NCBI RefSeq assembly: GCF_017876545.1
Contig: NZ_JAGIOD010000001.1
Location: forward strand, 2,480,001-2,544,000
Direction: 5' to 3'
From: Brachybacterium sacelli
Lineage (GTDB): Bacteria; Actinomycetota; Actinomycetes; Actinomycetales; Dermabacteraceae
Length of the DNA stretch: 64,000 bases
Below, piece after piece: positions 44,534-54,717 of this stretch. The first letter of the stretch is position 1; each line of letters begins with the position of its first letter. The translations under genes and the position numbers were made by a program. Below the pieces are notes generated by a model. That model saw only the letters and a list, made by a program, of their open reading frames with translations. It was not told the origin of the DNA and made no database searches.

Positions 44534-44597
44534 GGGGTCTCCTTCGTCGGGTCGTGCGGCGTGAGGGGCGGATGGGTGGGTGGGTGGTGGTCTCGGG

Positions 44598-46289
44598 TCA
44601 GAGCGCGGGGATCATCCACGACAGCACCGTGGACTGGAGGCCGACGAGCAGGCACAGGGCCACGAGCATGCCGAGGCTCCACCAGATCACCTTGCGGAAG
44701 ATGGCCGATTCCTGACCGAGCAGGCCGACGGCGGTGGCGGCGATCGTGAGGTTCTGCGGGCTGATCATCTTGCCGACCACACCACCGGAGGTGTTCGCCG
44801 CGACCAGGAGGGCCGGATCCAGACCGGCCTCCTCGGCAGCGGTCTGCTGCAGCGTGGCGAACAGGGCGTTGGCGCTGGTGTCGGAGCCGGTGACCGCCGT
44901 GCCCAGCCAGCCGAGGATCGGGGAGAGGAAGGCGAAGGCCGCTCCGGTGCCGGCGATCCAGGTGCCGATGGTGATGGTCTGGCCCGACTGGTTCATGACG
45001 TAGGCGAGGGCGAGAACCGAGGCGACCGTGAGGATCGAGAAGCGCATCTTCACGACATTGGTGACGAAGACGTCCACGGCGTCGCGCAGCGACATCCGGT
45101 ACACCAGCGCGACGATGATGCCGGTGATCAGCAGCAGTGTGCCGGGGGAGGAGAGCCATTGGAAGGCGTAGACGGTGCTGGCGGAGACCTGGCCCTCGGC
45201 GGTGAGCACGTTGCCGTCGAGCCCCGGCCACGGGATCGTGACGTCGGTGGCCTCGAGGAAGGAGCTCAGCGCCGGCACCAGTTTGGAGGCCGAGAAGATC
45301 ACGATCACCAGGAGGTAGGGGAACAGCGCCATGACGACGCGGCCGGGGGTCAGGCGGGTCTCGGTGCGCGGCGGGGAGGCGACGGCGACGGATCCCGTGC
45401 CCTCGCCGGCATCCGGGGCACCGGTCCCTTCGTGCTCGCGCTCGTGGCGCATGTTCTCCAGCGCGTCCTGGCCGCCGAGCGGCTTCCACACCTGCAGCAT
45501 GATCACGGCGGCGGCGAGGCCGGCCAGGGAAGCGATGATGTCGGTGAGCTCGACGGAGACGAAGTTCGAGGAGACGAACTGGCTGATGCCGAAGACGACG
45601 CCGACCACGAGGGCGAGCGGCCACAGCTGGCGCACCCCGCGCCGGCCGTCGACGAGGAAGATCAGGAACAGCGGGACGATCGCGGCGAGGAAGGGCGTCT
45701 GGTGTCCGATGATGGCGCCGATGTGCTGGTAGGGGATCCCGGTGAGGTTGCCGGCGGTGATGATGGGGATGGCGATGGCACCGAAGGCCACGGGTGCGGT
45801 GTTGGCGATGAGGACCACCGTGGCGGCACGCATCGCGGTGAAGCCGATCGCCATCAGCATCACCCCGGTGATCGCGACGGGCGCGCCGAAGCCGGCGAGC
45901 GCCTCGAGCAGTCCCCCGAAGCAGAAGGCGATGATGATCGCCTGGACCCGCGGATCGTCCGAGATCGCGTTGATGACCAGCCGCAGATCCTCGAACCGGC
46001 CGCTGCGGACGGTCAGCTCGTAGAGCCAGATCGCCGTGAGCACGATCCACATGATCGGGAAGAGGCCGAAGGCGAACCCCTGGGTGGCCGAGAGAGCCAC
46101 GAGATCCACCGGCATGCCGTAGGCCAGCACGGCGACCGCGATGGCGACGCCGAGCGCGGACAGCCCTGCCCAGTGCGCTTTCCACCGCAGCACCCCCAGG
46201 GTGAGGAAGATCGTCAGCAGGGGCAGCAGGGCGATGAGCGAGGACCACAGCAGGCTGCCTGCCAGCGGTGCGAGTTCTGCGGTGTACAT
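44598..46289 (-). CDS. lctP: L-lactate permease
   Basis: A 563-residue LctP/GlcA-type carrier with 12 or more hydrophobic helices. It carries [16 protein letters not shown] and the C-terminal [15 protein letters not shown], both conserved in lactate permeases. A charged loop lies between helices near residue 260-310. I chose the ATG at 46289 (MYTAELAPL) because GGAGG lies 4-5 bases before it; an ATG at 46304 is possible. It forms an operon with lldD. Confidence 0.95.
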   Translation of the reverse strand: MYTAELAPLAGSLLWSSLIALLPLLTIFLTLGVLRWKAHWAGLSALGVAIAVAVLAYGMPVDLVALSATQGFAFGLFPIMWIVLTAIWLYELTVRSGRFEDLRLVINAISDDPRVQAIIIAFCFGGLLEALAGFGAPVAITGVMLMAIGFTAMRAATVVLIANTAPVAFGAIAIPIITAGNLTGIPYQHIGAIIGHQTPFLAAIVPLFLIFLVDGRRGVRQLWPLALVVGVVFGISQFVSSNFVSVELTDIIASLAGLAAAVIMLQVWKPLGGQDALENMRHEREHEGTGAPDAGEGTGSVAVASPPRTETRLTPGRVVMALFPYLLVIVIFSASKLVPALSSFLEATDVTIPWPGLDGNVLTAEGQVSASTVYAFQWLSSPGTLLLITGIIVALVYRMSLRDAVDVFVTNVVKMRFSILTVASVLALAYVMNQSGQTITIGTWIAGTGAAFAFLSPILGWLGTAVTGSDTSANALFATLQQTAAEEAGLDPALLVAANTSGGVVGKMISPQNLTIAATAVGLLGQESAIFRKVIWWSLGMLVALCLLVGLQSTVLSWMIPAL

Positions 46290-46383
46290 GGGGACCTCCG
46301 ACACACATCAGCCGCGGTGCTGCACAGCATCGCCGTCGATGTCGTGCCTCGTGAGTCGGTGAGGAAAGAGTGGAAGACCATCG

Positions 46384-46398
46384 TGTGGTCTGACCACA
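46384..46398. promoter_or_regulatory. LldR/FadR-type operator palindrome
   Basis: TGTGGTCTGACCACA is a perfect 15-base palindrome (TGGT-N3-ACCA core, as bound by FadR/LldR regulators). It lies in the gap between divergent lctP (46289) and the GntR gene (46475), so it probably serves as the lactate-responsive operator for both. Confidence 0.8.
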
Positions 46399-46474
46399 GA
46401 GGGATACTAGGCCCTCGAGCGGTCGGGAGCAAGATCGCCGGGGGCTCGGAGGTGCGCTGTGCTAGAACAGGGCA

Positions 46475-47260
46475 ATGGTCGACAGCGCAGACGATGAAGA
46501 GGTCCGACCGCAGGTGCAACGGCCCGCGGGGTCCGAGGCGACGTGGCGGCCAGTGACCCGCAGCAGCACGCACGAGCTGGTCATCGAGGCGATCGAGGAC
46601 CAGATCATGACCGGAGCCCTCGTCGTCGGCGACCTCCTGCCCCCGGAGCGCGAGCTCGCCACCCGGCTGCACGTCAGCCGTGCCGGGGTGCGTGAGGCCA
46701 TCCGGGTCCTCGAGGGCCACGGGGTGCTGCGCTCCGACGTCGGCTCCGGGCGGGGAGCCGGCACCTTCGTCGCCGCACTGCCGAGCGCCGCCCTGGCGAG
46801 GTTCCTCCGCCTCCACGTGGCCCTGTCGAACTTCCGGATCCAGGAGGTGGTCGAGGCGCGCGTGATCCTGGAGCGCGCGAGCGCCTCCCTCGCGGCCGAA
46901 CGCGCCGACCGCGACGCCGTGGCCGAGCTGGAGCACCTGGTGGCGGTCATGGACGACCCGGGTGTGAGCCGCGAAGCGTTCAACGACGCCGACACCGCCT
47001 TCCACGTCGCGATCGCCGAGGCGGGCGGCAACACCCTGTTCTCCGACATGACCGGGGCGATCCGCGCGTCCCTGCGCGCGCCCATCCTGGAGGCCTTCAC
47101 CAAGGTCACGGACTGGGAGACGATGGCGACGATGCTGCGCGCGCAGCATCACGGGATCCTGGCGGCGATCTCCGCCGGGCAGGTCGAGCGGGCCGGGGAG
47201 CTCACCGCCGAGCACATCCGGGATGCCTCCGCCGCGCTCCCGGACCTGCCGGGCGCGTAG
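46475..47260 (+). CDS. lldR: GntR/FadR-family regulator, LldR-like
   Basis: A 261-residue regulator. The GntR helix-turn-helix is LLPPERELATRLHVSRAGVR then EAIRVLEGHGVL. The FCD ligand domain follows, with EVVEARVILERASASLAAE, the metal-binding FNDADTAFHVAIAEAGGN, and ILAAISAGQVERAGELTAEH. Position divergent from lctP-lldD and the palindrome between them support control by lactate. It is convergent with prpC. Confidence 0.85.
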   Translation: MVDSADDEEVRPQVQRPAGSEATWRPVTRSSTHELVIEAIEDQIMTGALVVGDLLPPERELATRLHVSRAGVREAIRVLEGHGVLRSDVGSGRGAGTFVAALPSAALARFLRLHVALSNFRIQEVVEARVILERASASLAAERADRDAVAELEHLVAVMDDPGVSREAFNDADTAFHVAIAEAGGNTLFSDMTGAIRASLRAPILEAFTKVTDWETMATMLRAQHHGILAAISAGQVERAGELTAEHIRDASAALPDLPGA

Positions 47261-47269
47261 CGGAATCCG

Positions 47270-47296
47270 CCGGACCCACCAGGGAAGCAGGTCCGG
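47270..47296. terminator. Bidirectional hairpin between lldR and prpC
   Basis: CCGGACC (47270-47276) and GGTCCGG (47290-47296) are perfect 7-base arms around a 13-base loop. They sit in the 38-base gap between convergent lldR and prpC stops, a usual terminator position. No T-run is present. Confidence 0.5.
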
Positions 47297-47298
47297 GC

Positions 47299-48456
47299 TC
47301 AGTCCGTGGGCACCGTCCGCTCGTCGTGCCCGTCGTACTGCGACAGCGGACGGATCAGCGCGTTGTCGGCGCGCTGCTCCCTGATGTGCGCAGTCCAACC
47401 GGTCACGCGGGCAGCGATGAACAGCGGGGTGAACATCTCGGTGTCGAAGCCCATCAGGTGGTAGGTGGGCCCGGCCGGGTAGTCCAGGTTCGGCTTGATC
47501 CCCTTGGCCTCGTCCATCGCCTGCTCCAGGCCGTGATACAGACCGAGGATCTCGCCGCGGTCCGCGTACGCGATCATCGCGTCCATCGCATTCTTCATGG
47601 TGGGCACGCGGGAATCGCCGTGCTTGTAGACGCGGTGACCGAAGCCCATGACCTTCTTCTTCTGCGCCAGGGCGTCCTCCATCCAGGCCTTCGCCCGGTC
47701 CTTCGCCTCGGCCTCGGTCTCCTCGGGACGGATCCCGATCTCCTCGAAGGTGTGCATCACGGCCTCGTTCGCCCCGCCGTGCAGGGCGCCCTTGAGCGCT
47801 CCGATCGCACCGGTCACGGCCGAGTGCAGGTCCGCGAGGGTCGAGGTGATCACGCGGGCGGTGAAGGTGGAGGCGTTGAAGGAGTGCTCGGCGTACAGCA
47901 CCATCGAGACACGGAAGGCCTCGACCACCTCGTCGGCCGCCTCCTCGCCGAAGGTCATCCACAGGACGTTCCGCGCGTAGTCGAGGTCCTCCCGCGGCGG
48001 GATCGGCTCGGTGGGGCCGCCGGCCCGGCGGCGGCGCTGCTCGTAGGCGACCACGGCCGGCAGCTGCGCGAACAGGCGCCGGGCCTTCTCCAGCTCCGCC
48101 TCCGGGGAGGAGTCCTCGGCGGCGGGATCCAGTGCGCCGAGCACGGAGACGGCGGTGCGCACCGAGTCCATCGGGTGGCAGTCGGGCGGCAGCGCATCCA
48201 TCGCCGTCCTCACCTCGGGGGCCAGCGCGCGATGGGAGCGTTCGTGGCGGACGGTCGCCTCCAGCTCCTCCTCGGTGGGCAGCTCCCCGGTCCACAGCAG
48301 GTGCGCCACCGCCTCGAACGACTGGGAAGCGGCCAGCTCCGGGACCGGATAACCGCGGTAGAGCAGGGAGTTGGTCTCCGGGTTGACCTTGGAGATGGCG
48401 GTGACGTCGGCGACGACACCGTTCAGACCCTTGCGGATCTCGCTGGTCTCGCTCAT
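47299..48456 (-). CDS. prpC: 2-methylcitrate synthase
   Basis: A 385-residue citrate-synthase-family enzyme. Active-site segments are GALHGGANEAVMH, VMGFGHRVYK and AGPTYHLMGFDTEMFTPLF. The condensing His residues are in HGGANE and GHRVYK. It makes 2-methylcitrate from propionyl-CoA and oxaloacetate. The assignment rests on context: its ATG overlaps the prpB stop (48453-48456) and prpD lies further upstream. Size and sequence agree with actinobacterial PrpC rather than GltA. Confidence 0.94.
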   Translation of the reverse strand: MSETSEIRKGLNGVVADVTAISKVNPETNSLLYRGYPVPELAASQSFEAVAHLLWTGELPTEEELEATVRHERSHRALAPEVRTAMDALPPDCHPMDSVRTAVSVLGALDPAAEDSSPEAELEKARRLFAQLPAVVAYEQRRRRAGGPTEPIPPREDLDYARNVLWMTFGEEAADEVVEAFRVSMVLYAEHSFNASTFTARVITSTLADLHSAVTGAIGALKGALHGGANEAVMHTFEEIGIRPEETEAEAKDRAKAWMEDALAQKKKVMGFGHRVYKHGDSRVPTMKNAMDAMIAYADRGEILGLYHGLEQAMDEAKGIKPNLDYPAGPTYHLMGFDTEMFTPLFIAARVTGWTAHIREQRADNALIRPLSQYDGHDERTVPTD

Positions 48457-49394
48457 GTGTCCCTCCTGGGATCGGAGCCGGTGTGGGTGTGGTGGGCGGT
48501 GGGGACCTCGACATCGAAGACCGAGGCATCGAAGCGGTTGTAGCCCTCGTAGTCCACCAGCTCGTAGAGCCGGGCGCGTGTGAGCATCTCATCCACCCGC
48601 GGGGCCTGGGTACCCTCCGAAAGGATCGTCTCCAGCATTCGCTCGGCCGCGCCCATCGCCGTGCGCAGCAGCGTGACCGGGTAGATCACCATCGCGACCC
48701 CGGCCTCGGCCAGCTGGGCGCGGGTGAAGAGCTCGGACTTGCCGAACTCGGTCATGTTCGCCAGCACCGGCACGTCCAGGGCCGCGCAGACCTGCTCGAA
48801 CTCGGTGAGGTCCGCGAGCGCTTCGGGGAAGACCGCATCGGCGCCGGCATCGACCAGGGCCTTCATCCGGTCGATCGCGGCGTCCAGCCCCGAGGTGGCG
48901 CGCAGGTCCGTGCGGGCCATCACCAGGAAGTCCGGATCGCGGCGGGCGTCGGCAGCGGCCCGGATGCGCTGCGTGGCGGTATCCAGATCCACCATGGTCT
49001 TGCCGTCGAGGTGGCCGCAGCGCTTGGGATTGATCTGGTCCTCGATGTGGCAGCCGGCCAGGCCTGCGTCCTCGAGCTCCTGGACGGTGCGGGCGACGTT
49101 CATCGCCTCGCCGAACCCGGTGTCGGCGTCGATCAGGCAGGGAAGATCGGTGGAGCGGGCGATCTGGCCGCCGCGGGCCGCGACCTCGGTGAGGCTGGTC
49201 AGGCCGACGTCGGGCAGGCCCAGCTCATTGGCGAGCACCGCCCCGGAGATGTACACCCCGGGGAAGCCCTTCTCCTCGATGAGGGTGACCGACAGCGGGG
49301 TGAAGGCGCCCGGGAACGGCTGGGCGGCCCCGGGCGTGAGCAGCGTGCGGAGGGCGCGGCGCTTCTGGGCGGGGGTCTTCGTGGAGTACAGCAT
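48453..49394 (-). CDS. prpB: 2-methylisocitrate lyase
   Basis: A 313-residue ICL/PEP-mutase-fold enzyme that cleaves 2-methylisocitrate to pyruvate and succinate. The signature loop is NPKRCGHLDGK. DADTGFGEAMNVARTV and ARTDLRATSGLDAAIDR form the metal-binding region. The ATG at 49394 overlaps the prpD stop by one base (TGATG). It is the third gene of the methylcitrate operon. Confidence 0.94.
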   Translation of the reverse strand: MLYSTKTPAQKRRALRTLLTPGAAQPFPGAFTPLSVTLIEEKGFPGVYISGAVLANELGLPDVGLTSLTEVAARGGQIARSTDLPCLIDADTGFGEAMNVARTVQELEDAGLAGCHIEDQINPKRCGHLDGKTMVDLDTATQRIRAAADARRDPDFLVMARTDLRATSGLDAAIDRMKALVDAGADAVFPEALADLTEFEQVCAALDVPVLANMTEFGKSELFTRAQLAEAGVAMVIYPVTLLRTAMGAAERMLETILSEGTQAPRVDEMLTRARLYELVDYEGYNRFDASVFDVEVPTAHHTHTGSDPRRDT

Positions 49395-50911
49395 CACAGC
49401 AGTCCCTTCGGGCCGGCGGTCAGGTCGACGACGCCGGTCGCGGCGCGGATGTTCAGGCGGCCCAGCTCCCCGGCGGGCAGGTCCGGCAGATTCGCCGCGG
49501 TCTCCAGGAAGCGCTCTATCTCGGATTCCTCCACCTCTCCGGTGGCCAGGGAGCGGAACTTGTCGACGTACTGGGCGCGGGCGAAGGGCCGGGCGCCCTG
49601 GGGGTGGGCATCGGCCACGGCGATCTCGTCCTCGATCACGGTGCCGTCGGCCAGGGTGATCGTCACGGCGCCGCCGAAGGCCTTCTCGCGCAGATCCAGC
49701 GAGTGGTAGCGGCGGGTCCACTCCGGGTCCTCCTCGGTGGTGACCTTGCGCCACAGCGCCACGGTGTCGGGGCGGCCGGCGCGCTCGGGGGCGTAGGAGT
49801 CGACGTGGTGCCAGGTCCCGTCCTGCAGTGCGACGGTGAAGATATAGGGGATCGAGTGGTCGAGCGTCTCGCGGGAAGCGGTGGGGTCGTACTTCTGGGG
49901 ATCGTTCGCCCCGGAGCCGATCACGTAGTGGGTGTGGTGCGAGGTGCGGATCAGGATCGAGGCGACCTGCGCGGGGTCGGCGGCCTCGGGATGCTCTCGG
50001 TGCAGCTTGCGGGCCAGGTCGATCCAGGCCTGGGCCTGGTACTCGGCGGAGTGCTCCTTGGTGTAGGTCTCCAGGATGGCCCGCTTGGCCTCCCCCGGCC
50101 CGGGCAGCGACACCGTGTAACGGGCCTCGGGTCCGTCCAGCAGCCAGGCGATCACGCCGTCCTCGCCCTCGTAGATCGGCACCGGGGAGGTCTGCCCGCG
50201 CATCGCCCGGTCGGCGGCCTCGACGGCCATCTTCCCGGCGAAGGCGGGGGCGTGGGCCTTCCAGGTGGAGATCTCGCCCTTGCGGGACTGGCGGGTGGCG
50301 GTGGTGGTGTGCAGGGCCTGCCCGATCGCCTGGAACACCGTCTCGGTGTCCAGCCCCAGGAGGGTTCCGATCCCGGCGGCGGCCGAGGGGCCCAGATGGG
50401 CGACATGGTCGATCTTGTGGGCGTGCAGGGAGATCGCGCGTACCAGGTCGACCTGCAGCTCGTAGCCGGTGGCGACGGCGCGGATCAGGTCGTGCCCGGA
50501 ACGGCCGGTGTGCTCGGCGACGGCGAGCAGGGGCGGGATGTTGTCGCCGGGGTGGGAGTACTCGGCGGCGAGGAAGGTGTCGTGGAAGTCCAGCTCGCGC
50601 ACGGCGACCCCGTTGGCCCAGGCCGCCCACTCCGGCGAGCTCTTCTCCGTGATCCCGTAGATGCTCGCGCCGAGGCCACCGGTGGAGACGGGATGGCTGA
50701 GCGCCTGGGCGCGGGCGGAGACGATCGGGCCCCGGTTCAGGGACGCGATCGCGACGGAGGCGTTGTCGATGATCCGGTTGATGATCATCTCCTGGACCTC
50801 GGGCCCGACCTCGACGGGGTCGGTGGCGACTTCGGCCATCGCCCAGGCGAGCTGGTCGGTGCGGGGGAGGTGCTCCTCGGAGCGGTGGACGCGGATGTCG
50901 TGGTCTCTCAT
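49394..50911 (-). CDS. prpD: 2-methylcitrate dehydratase
   Basis: A 505-residue MmgE/PrpD-family enzyme. Conserved segments are [19 protein letters not shown] then [30 protein letters not shown]; and [24 protein letters not shown] sequence (here [14 protein letters not shown]). It dehydrates 2-methylcitrate in propionate breakdown. Its start overlaps the GntR stop by ATGA (50908-50911). No acnD-like gene is seen nearby. Confidence 0.95.
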   Translation of the reverse strand: MRDHDIRVHRSEEHLPRTDQLAWAMAEVATDPVEVGPEVQEMIINRIIDNASVAIASLNRGPIVSARAQALSHPVSTGGLGASIYGITEKSSPEWAAWANGVAVRELDFHDTFLAAEYSHPGDNIPPLLAVAEHTGRSGHDLIRAVATGYELQVDLVRAISLHAHKIDHVAHLGPSAAAGIGTLLGLDTETVFQAIGQALHTTTATRQSRKGEISTWKAHAPAFAGKMAVEAADRAMRGQTSPVPIYEGEDGVIAWLLDGPEARYTVSLPGPGEAKRAILETYTKEHSAEYQAQAWIDLARKLHREHPEAADPAQVASILIRTSHHTHYVIGSGANDPQKYDPTASRETLDHSIPYIFTVALQDGTWHHVDSYAPERAGRPDTVALWRKVTTEEDPEWTRRYHSLDLREKAFGGAVTITLADGTVIEDEIAVADAHPQGARPFARAQYVDKFRSLATGEVEESEIERFLETAANLPDLPAGELGRLNIRAATGVVDLTAGPKGLL

Positions 50912-51573
50912 GCGGTGGTCTCCTTCGAGCCGGTGGTGGGGTCGGAGCGCAGATGGGCGAGGGCCTGCTGCAGGTGCACGACGGTCGTGGCCGCCGCGAG
51001 CTCCGGGTCGCCGGCGGCCACGGCGCGGGCGATCGCGGCGTGCTCACGGGCGGAATCGGCCAGGCGCGCGGGGGAGTGGCGCGAGAGCCGACGGAGGCGG
51101 GCCAGGTGCACCCGCACGCCGCGCAGCGCGTCGGCCAGATAGTCGTTGCCGCTGGTCGAGTCGACGGCGGCGTCCAGCTCCTGGGTCAGCGCGTAGTACC
51201 CGGTGGGATCGGCGCCCTCGGCCAGCGGAGCAGCGGCTGCGGTGAAACGGTCGGCGAGCTCGGTGAAACGGTTGGTCACCTCGGCGGTGTCGGCCTTCTC
51301 CGCGCAGCGTCGGGCAGCCAGAACTTCCAGGGCGATCCGCAGGTCGAACAGCTGCGCCGCCTCGGCGAGGGAGACCGCGGTGACCACCATCCCGCGGCCG
51401 GAGGGGGTGGCCAGCCCGTCGGCGACCAGTCTGCTCAGCGCCTCGCGCAGCGGGGTGCGGGACAGGCCCAGTCGGGCCGACTGCTCCACCTCGCCGAGGA
51501 CGCTGCCAGGTGCGAGGGTGCCGTCGATGATCTCCTCCCGCAGGCAGAGGTAGGCCCGGTCGCTGGCTCGCAT
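50908..51573 (-). CDS. GntR-family regulator of the methylcitrate operon
   Basis: A 221-residue FCD-type GntR regulator. The helix-turn-helix is [20 protein letters not shown]. The C-terminal helical domain has [21 protein letters not shown] and [16 protein letters not shown]. It is the first gene of the prp operon and overlaps prpD, so it probably senses propionate, methylcitrate or a CoA ester and regulates its own operon. The ATG at 51573 (MRASDRAY) was chosen. Confidence 0.88.
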   Translation of the reverse strand: MRASDRAYLCLREEIIDGTLAPGSVLGEVEQSARLGLSRTPLREALSRLVADGLATPSGRGMVVTAVSLAEAAQLFDLRIALEVLAARRCAEKADTAEVTNRFTELADRFTAAAAPLAEGADPTGYYALTQELDAAVDSTSGNDYLADALRGVRVHLARLRRLSRHSPARLADSAREHAAIARAVAAGDPELAAATTVVHLQQALAHLRSDPTTGSKETTA

Positions 51574-51581
51574 GCCGCCAG

Positions 51582-51653
51582 TGTATGCACACGCGTCGGG
51601 AGGTGGAGGGAGTGCCCTCAGGTGAGCGGCGATTTCGGCCCAGTCTGTATACA
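51582..51653. promoter_or_regulatory. Candidate GntR operators upstream of the prp operon
   Basis: TGTATACA (51646-51653, perfect palindrome) and TGTATGCACA (51582-51591, near-palindrome) lie upstream of the GntR start. The TGTATACA core is typical of FCD-type GntR operators, so autoregulation is plausible. Confidence 0.55.
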
Positions 51654-51677
51654 ACGAGGGCGGGCGTCAGACTCTTC

Positions 51678-52517
51678 TCACCGCGGGCGGCCCCCGCCGA
51701 TCTCCCGGAACGCCTCGAGCGTCTCCGCCGGATCCAGCACCGCGGCCGGATGCGGCCCCGCCTGCATCCAGGCCCGGCGCCACTCGTCGATGTCGGGGGA
51801 GGAGAGCGCGCCGCCGGCCAGCAGCACCATGTTCCCGTCGGCCGGCCGCGTCAGCAGCGAGGCGTGCGTCAGCGTCCACACCCCCGACAGGCACTCCTCG
51901 GCCGCAGCGTCCTCGAGCTCGCGCACCTGCCGGGCCAGGAATCGCTGCCCGGCGTCGTCACCGACGTTGACCAGCAGCATCCCGTCGGCTTCCAGCTGGC
52001 CGAGCGCCTCGCGATAGAAGTCCTGGGTCGCGAGGTGCGCGGGCGAGGACTCGCCGGAGAACACGTCCACCACGATCGCCTCGAAACGACGCGCTCCCAT
52101 CGCCGCCAGCTGCTCCCGGGCATCCCCGATCACGATCTCCAGCTCGGTCCCGGCCGGCATCGGCAGCGCCGAGGTCACCAGCGTGGGCAGCTCCCGCTCG
52201 ATCTCGATCACCACCTGCTGCGAGGCGGGTCGGGTGACCTGCACGTACCGCGCCAGCGTGAGCGCCCCCGCGCCCAGGTGCGCGATACGCAGCGGCCGAC
52301 GGGTCGGCCATGCAGCATCCAGCACGTTCGCCATCCGTCGCAGGTACTCGTGGACGATGTGCGTGGGGTCGGCGAGGTCCACGTGCGACTGCTCGACCCC
52401 ACCGATCTGCAGCACCCACCCGCCGTCGACCTCGTCCTTGACGATCCACGCGGGCTGGTCGGAGACGCTCAGCTGCGCGCTGCGACGCGAGGCAGGAGGG
52501 AGGTCGGTGGAGGACAT
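51678..52517 (-). CDS. Spermidine-synthase-like methyltransferase-fold protein
   Basis: A 279-residue protein resembling the aminopropyltransferase fold. It has VEQSHVDLADPTHIVHEYLRRM, IAHLGAGALTLARYVQVTRP (SAM-type site), VIEIERELP, GDAREQLAAMGARRFEAIVVD and VFSGESSPAHLATQDFYREAL. It lacks the classic synthase active-site pattern, so it may be a related enzyme of unknown substrate. It is divergent from a GNAT gene. Confidence 0.72.
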   Translation of the reverse strand: MSSTDLPPASRRSAQLSVSDQPAWIVKDEVDGGWVLQIGGVEQSHVDLADPTHIVHEYLRRMANVLDAAWPTRRPLRIAHLGAGALTLARYVQVTRPASQQVVIEIERELPTLVTSALPMPAGTELEIVIGDAREQLAAMGARRFEAIVVDVFSGESSPAHLATQDFYREALGQLEADGMLLVNVGDDAGQRFLARQVRELEDAAAEECLSGVWTLTHASLLTRPADGNMVLLAGGALSSPDIDEWRRAWMQAGPHPAAVLDPAETLEAFREIGGGRPR

Positions 52518-52578
52518 GGGATCATTGTCCTCGAGGTTCGCCCGCGCCGAACCGCTCTCGCCGGGGACAATGGTTCGC

Positions 52579-53052
52579 ATGCACACCCTGGAGCTCGCCG
52601 GACGGCGCGTCACGATCGCCCGCGCCGCCGTGGACGACCTGCCGGAGATCATCGCCCTCCTCGCCGACGACGTCCTGGGGCGCGATCGGGAGAGCGGACG
52701 GATGGAGCCCTACGAGAGCGCCTTCGCGCGGATCGACCGTGACGACAGCCAATCCCTGATCGTCGCTCGGGACGGTGAGGGGCGCGCCGTCGCCACGATG
52801 CAGCTCACGCTGATCCCTTCTCTCTCGCGCGGCGGTGCCACCCGACTCCAGATCGAGGCCGTGCGGGTCGACGCCTCGATGCGCGGTGAGGGACTGGGTG
52901 CCGCCCTGTTCGCCTGGGCGCACGACTGGGGCCGGGAGCACGGAGCGGCCCTCGCGCAATTGACCACCGACACGTCGCGCGCTGATGCGCACCGCTTCTA
53001 CGAACGGCTCGGCTATCGCGCGAGCCACGTGGGGTTCAAGCTCCCGCTGTGA
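52579..53052 (+). CDS. GNAT family N-acetyltransferase
   Basis: A 157-residue acetyltransferase. VTIARAAVDDLPEIIALLAD opens the fold, IEAVRVDASMRGEGLGAALF is the acetyl-CoA-binding motif A, and ADAHRFYERLGYRASHVGFK is motif B. The acceptor is unknown. An ATG at 52570 (MVRMHT) is an alternative start. It is divergent from the aminopropyltransferase-like gene. Confidence 0.85.
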   Translation: MHTLELAGRRVTIARAAVDDLPEIIALLADDVLGRDRESGRMEPYESAFARIDRDDSQSLIVARDGEGRAVATMQLTLIPSLSRGGATRLQIEAVRVDASMRGEGLGAALFAWAHDWGREHGAALAQLTTDTSRADAHRFYERLGYRASHVGFKLPL

Positions 53053-53194
53053 TCCGGTCGCCGGCGGAGCATGTGTCCTGACCCCTCATTCGTGCTTGTG
53101 TGAGCATGTATCGCACCTTATGGGTGAGGGCTGTGGGCACCGTGCCGGGCGACCCCTCCAGCGCCTGACCGACGTCGATCACCACCGGAGCATC

Positions 53195-54625
53195 ATGAGC
53201 ACCCCCGCAGCCGACGCGCCCGTCACCGACGAGACCGCGCCGAAGGATCGCTTCCCCCACGTCTACGTCATCCTCGTCCTGTTCGCCCTGCTCGCCGCGG
53301 TGCTGAGCTGGATCGTCCCGGCAGGTCTGTACGAGCGCGTCCCCGGTCCGGACGGCCAAGAGGTGGTCGATCCCGACAGCTTCTCCTTCGTCGAACAGTC
53401 ACCTGTGAGCGCGATCGAGCTGCTCACCGCGATCCCGCGCGGGCTCGTCGACGCCGGGGCGATCGTCTTCTTCGTCTTCACCATCGGCGGCATGTTCGAG
53501 GTGGTGCGGCGCACCGGCCTGATCGACGTCGCCCTCGCGGCCGTCGCCCGCCTCTTCGCCGGCCGCGGCGTGGCGGTCATTCCCGCGCTGATGGTCGTCT
53601 TCTCGCTGATCGCGAGCTTCATCGGGGTGCCCGAGCTCTCGCTCGTGTACATCCCGGCGATCCTGCCGCTGATCCTCAGCCTCGGCTACGACCGGGTGGT
53701 CGCGGTCGCCGTCGCGCTGCTCGGCACCGGCGCCGGTTTCGCAGCGGGCTTCCTCAACCCCATCAACACCGGGCTGGGCCAGCAGATCGCCGGTCTCGAG
53801 CCGTTCTCCGGCATCGGCCTGCGCATCGCGCTGTACCTCGCCTATCTCGCCACCGCCGTCGGCTACATCATCTGGTATGCGCGGCGAGTCGCCGCGGATC
53901 CGACGCGATCCGTGCTGCACGGCCATGCCGACACCACCGTGCGGGAGCGGGACCGGCTCGATCTCGACGCCGTCCCGCAGTTCTCCACCCGGCAGAAGGC
54001 CGCCGGCATCGCCCTGCTCCTGCTCGCGGGCGTGCTGGTGTGGGGCATCATCACCCAGGGATGGTTCTTCCCCGAGTTCGCGGGGATGTTCATCCTGATC
54101 GCCATCGTCGTGGGCCTGGTCGCCGGCATGAGAACCAGCGACATGGCCGAGGCCTTCGACCAGGGCCTGCGCGACGTCCTCGCCGGGGCGATCATCGTCG
54201 GTGTCGCCCGCGGCGTCGCGATCGTCCTCGAGGACGGCAACATCCTCGACACCCTCGTGTTCGGGCTCGGCGAATCGGTCGGGTTCCTGCCGCCGGTGCT
54301 GTTCGTCGTCGGGATGTTCCTCGTGCAGGCGGTCTTCAACCTGATCGTCCCTTCCGGCTCGGGGCAGGCGCTGGTGACCCTCCCGGTGCTCGCGCCGCTG
54401 TCCGACCTCCTGGGCGTGACGCGGCAGAGCGCCGTGCTCGCCTACCAGACCGGCGACGGCATGACGAACCTGATCTACCCCACCTCCGGGTACTTCATGG
54501 CGGCGCTCGCCGTGGGTCGGGTGCCGTGGAACCGCTGGGTGCGGTTCTACGCGCCGCTGCTGGGCCTCTGGGTGCTGATCTCGCTCGGCTTCCTGATGTT
54601 CGCCCAGCTCACCGGGTGGAGCTGA
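53195..54625 (+). CDS. YfcC-family carboxylate/amino-acid carrier
   Basis: A 476-residue polytopic membrane protein with about 12 helices of the YfcC/DcuC-like (C4-dicarboxylate or arginine/ornithine carrier) type. SWIVPAGLYERVPGPDGQEV near the N-terminus and FNLIVPSGSGQALVTLPVLA plus TNLIYPTSGYFMAAL near the end are characteristic. A cytoplasmic loop of about 30 residues splits the two halves. The substrate is unknown. CGGAG precedes the ATG at 53195. It stands alone in its transcription unit. Confidence 0.85.
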   Translation: MSTPAADAPVTDETAPKDRFPHVYVILVLFALLAAVLSWIVPAGLYERVPGPDGQEVVDPDSFSFVEQSPVSAIELLTAIPRGLVDAGAIVFFVFTIGGMFEVVRRTGLIDVALAAVARLFAGRGVAVIPALMVVFSLIASFIGVPELSLVYIPAILPLILSLGYDRVVAVAVALLGTGAGFAAGFLNPINTGLGQQIAGLEPFSGIGLRIALYLAYLATAVGYIIWYARRVAADPTRSVLHGHADTTVRERDRLDLDAVPQFSTRQKAAGIALLLLAGVLVWGIITQGWFFPEFAGMFILIAIVVGLVAGMRTSDMAEAFDQGLRDVLAGAIIVGVARGVAIVLEDGNILDTLVFGLGESVGFLPPVLFVVGMFLVQAVFNLIVPSGSGQALVTLPVLAPLSDLLGVTRQSAVLAYQTGDGMTNLIYPTSGYFMAALAVGRVPWNRWVRFYAPLLGLWVLISLGFLMFAQLTGWS

Positions 54626-54717
54626 GGGCACGCGGGGGCGCGTCGGCGCGGAGCGCCTCCCGGGCCCGGAGGCAGCCGGCGGCCTACACTGGGAAACACC
54701 CAGGGGGAGGAGCCCCG

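Noticed and set aside
48453..51047. An 864-codon frame extending prpB through prpD
   Set aside because: The upstream part is a shadow of prpD. The prpB start at 49394 overlaps the prpD stop and gives the normal family length.
52985..54625. An N-terminal extension of the YfcC-type carrier to 52985
   Set aside because: It overlaps the GNAT gene in another frame. The ATG at 53195 with CGGAG and the first transmembrane helix fits the family.
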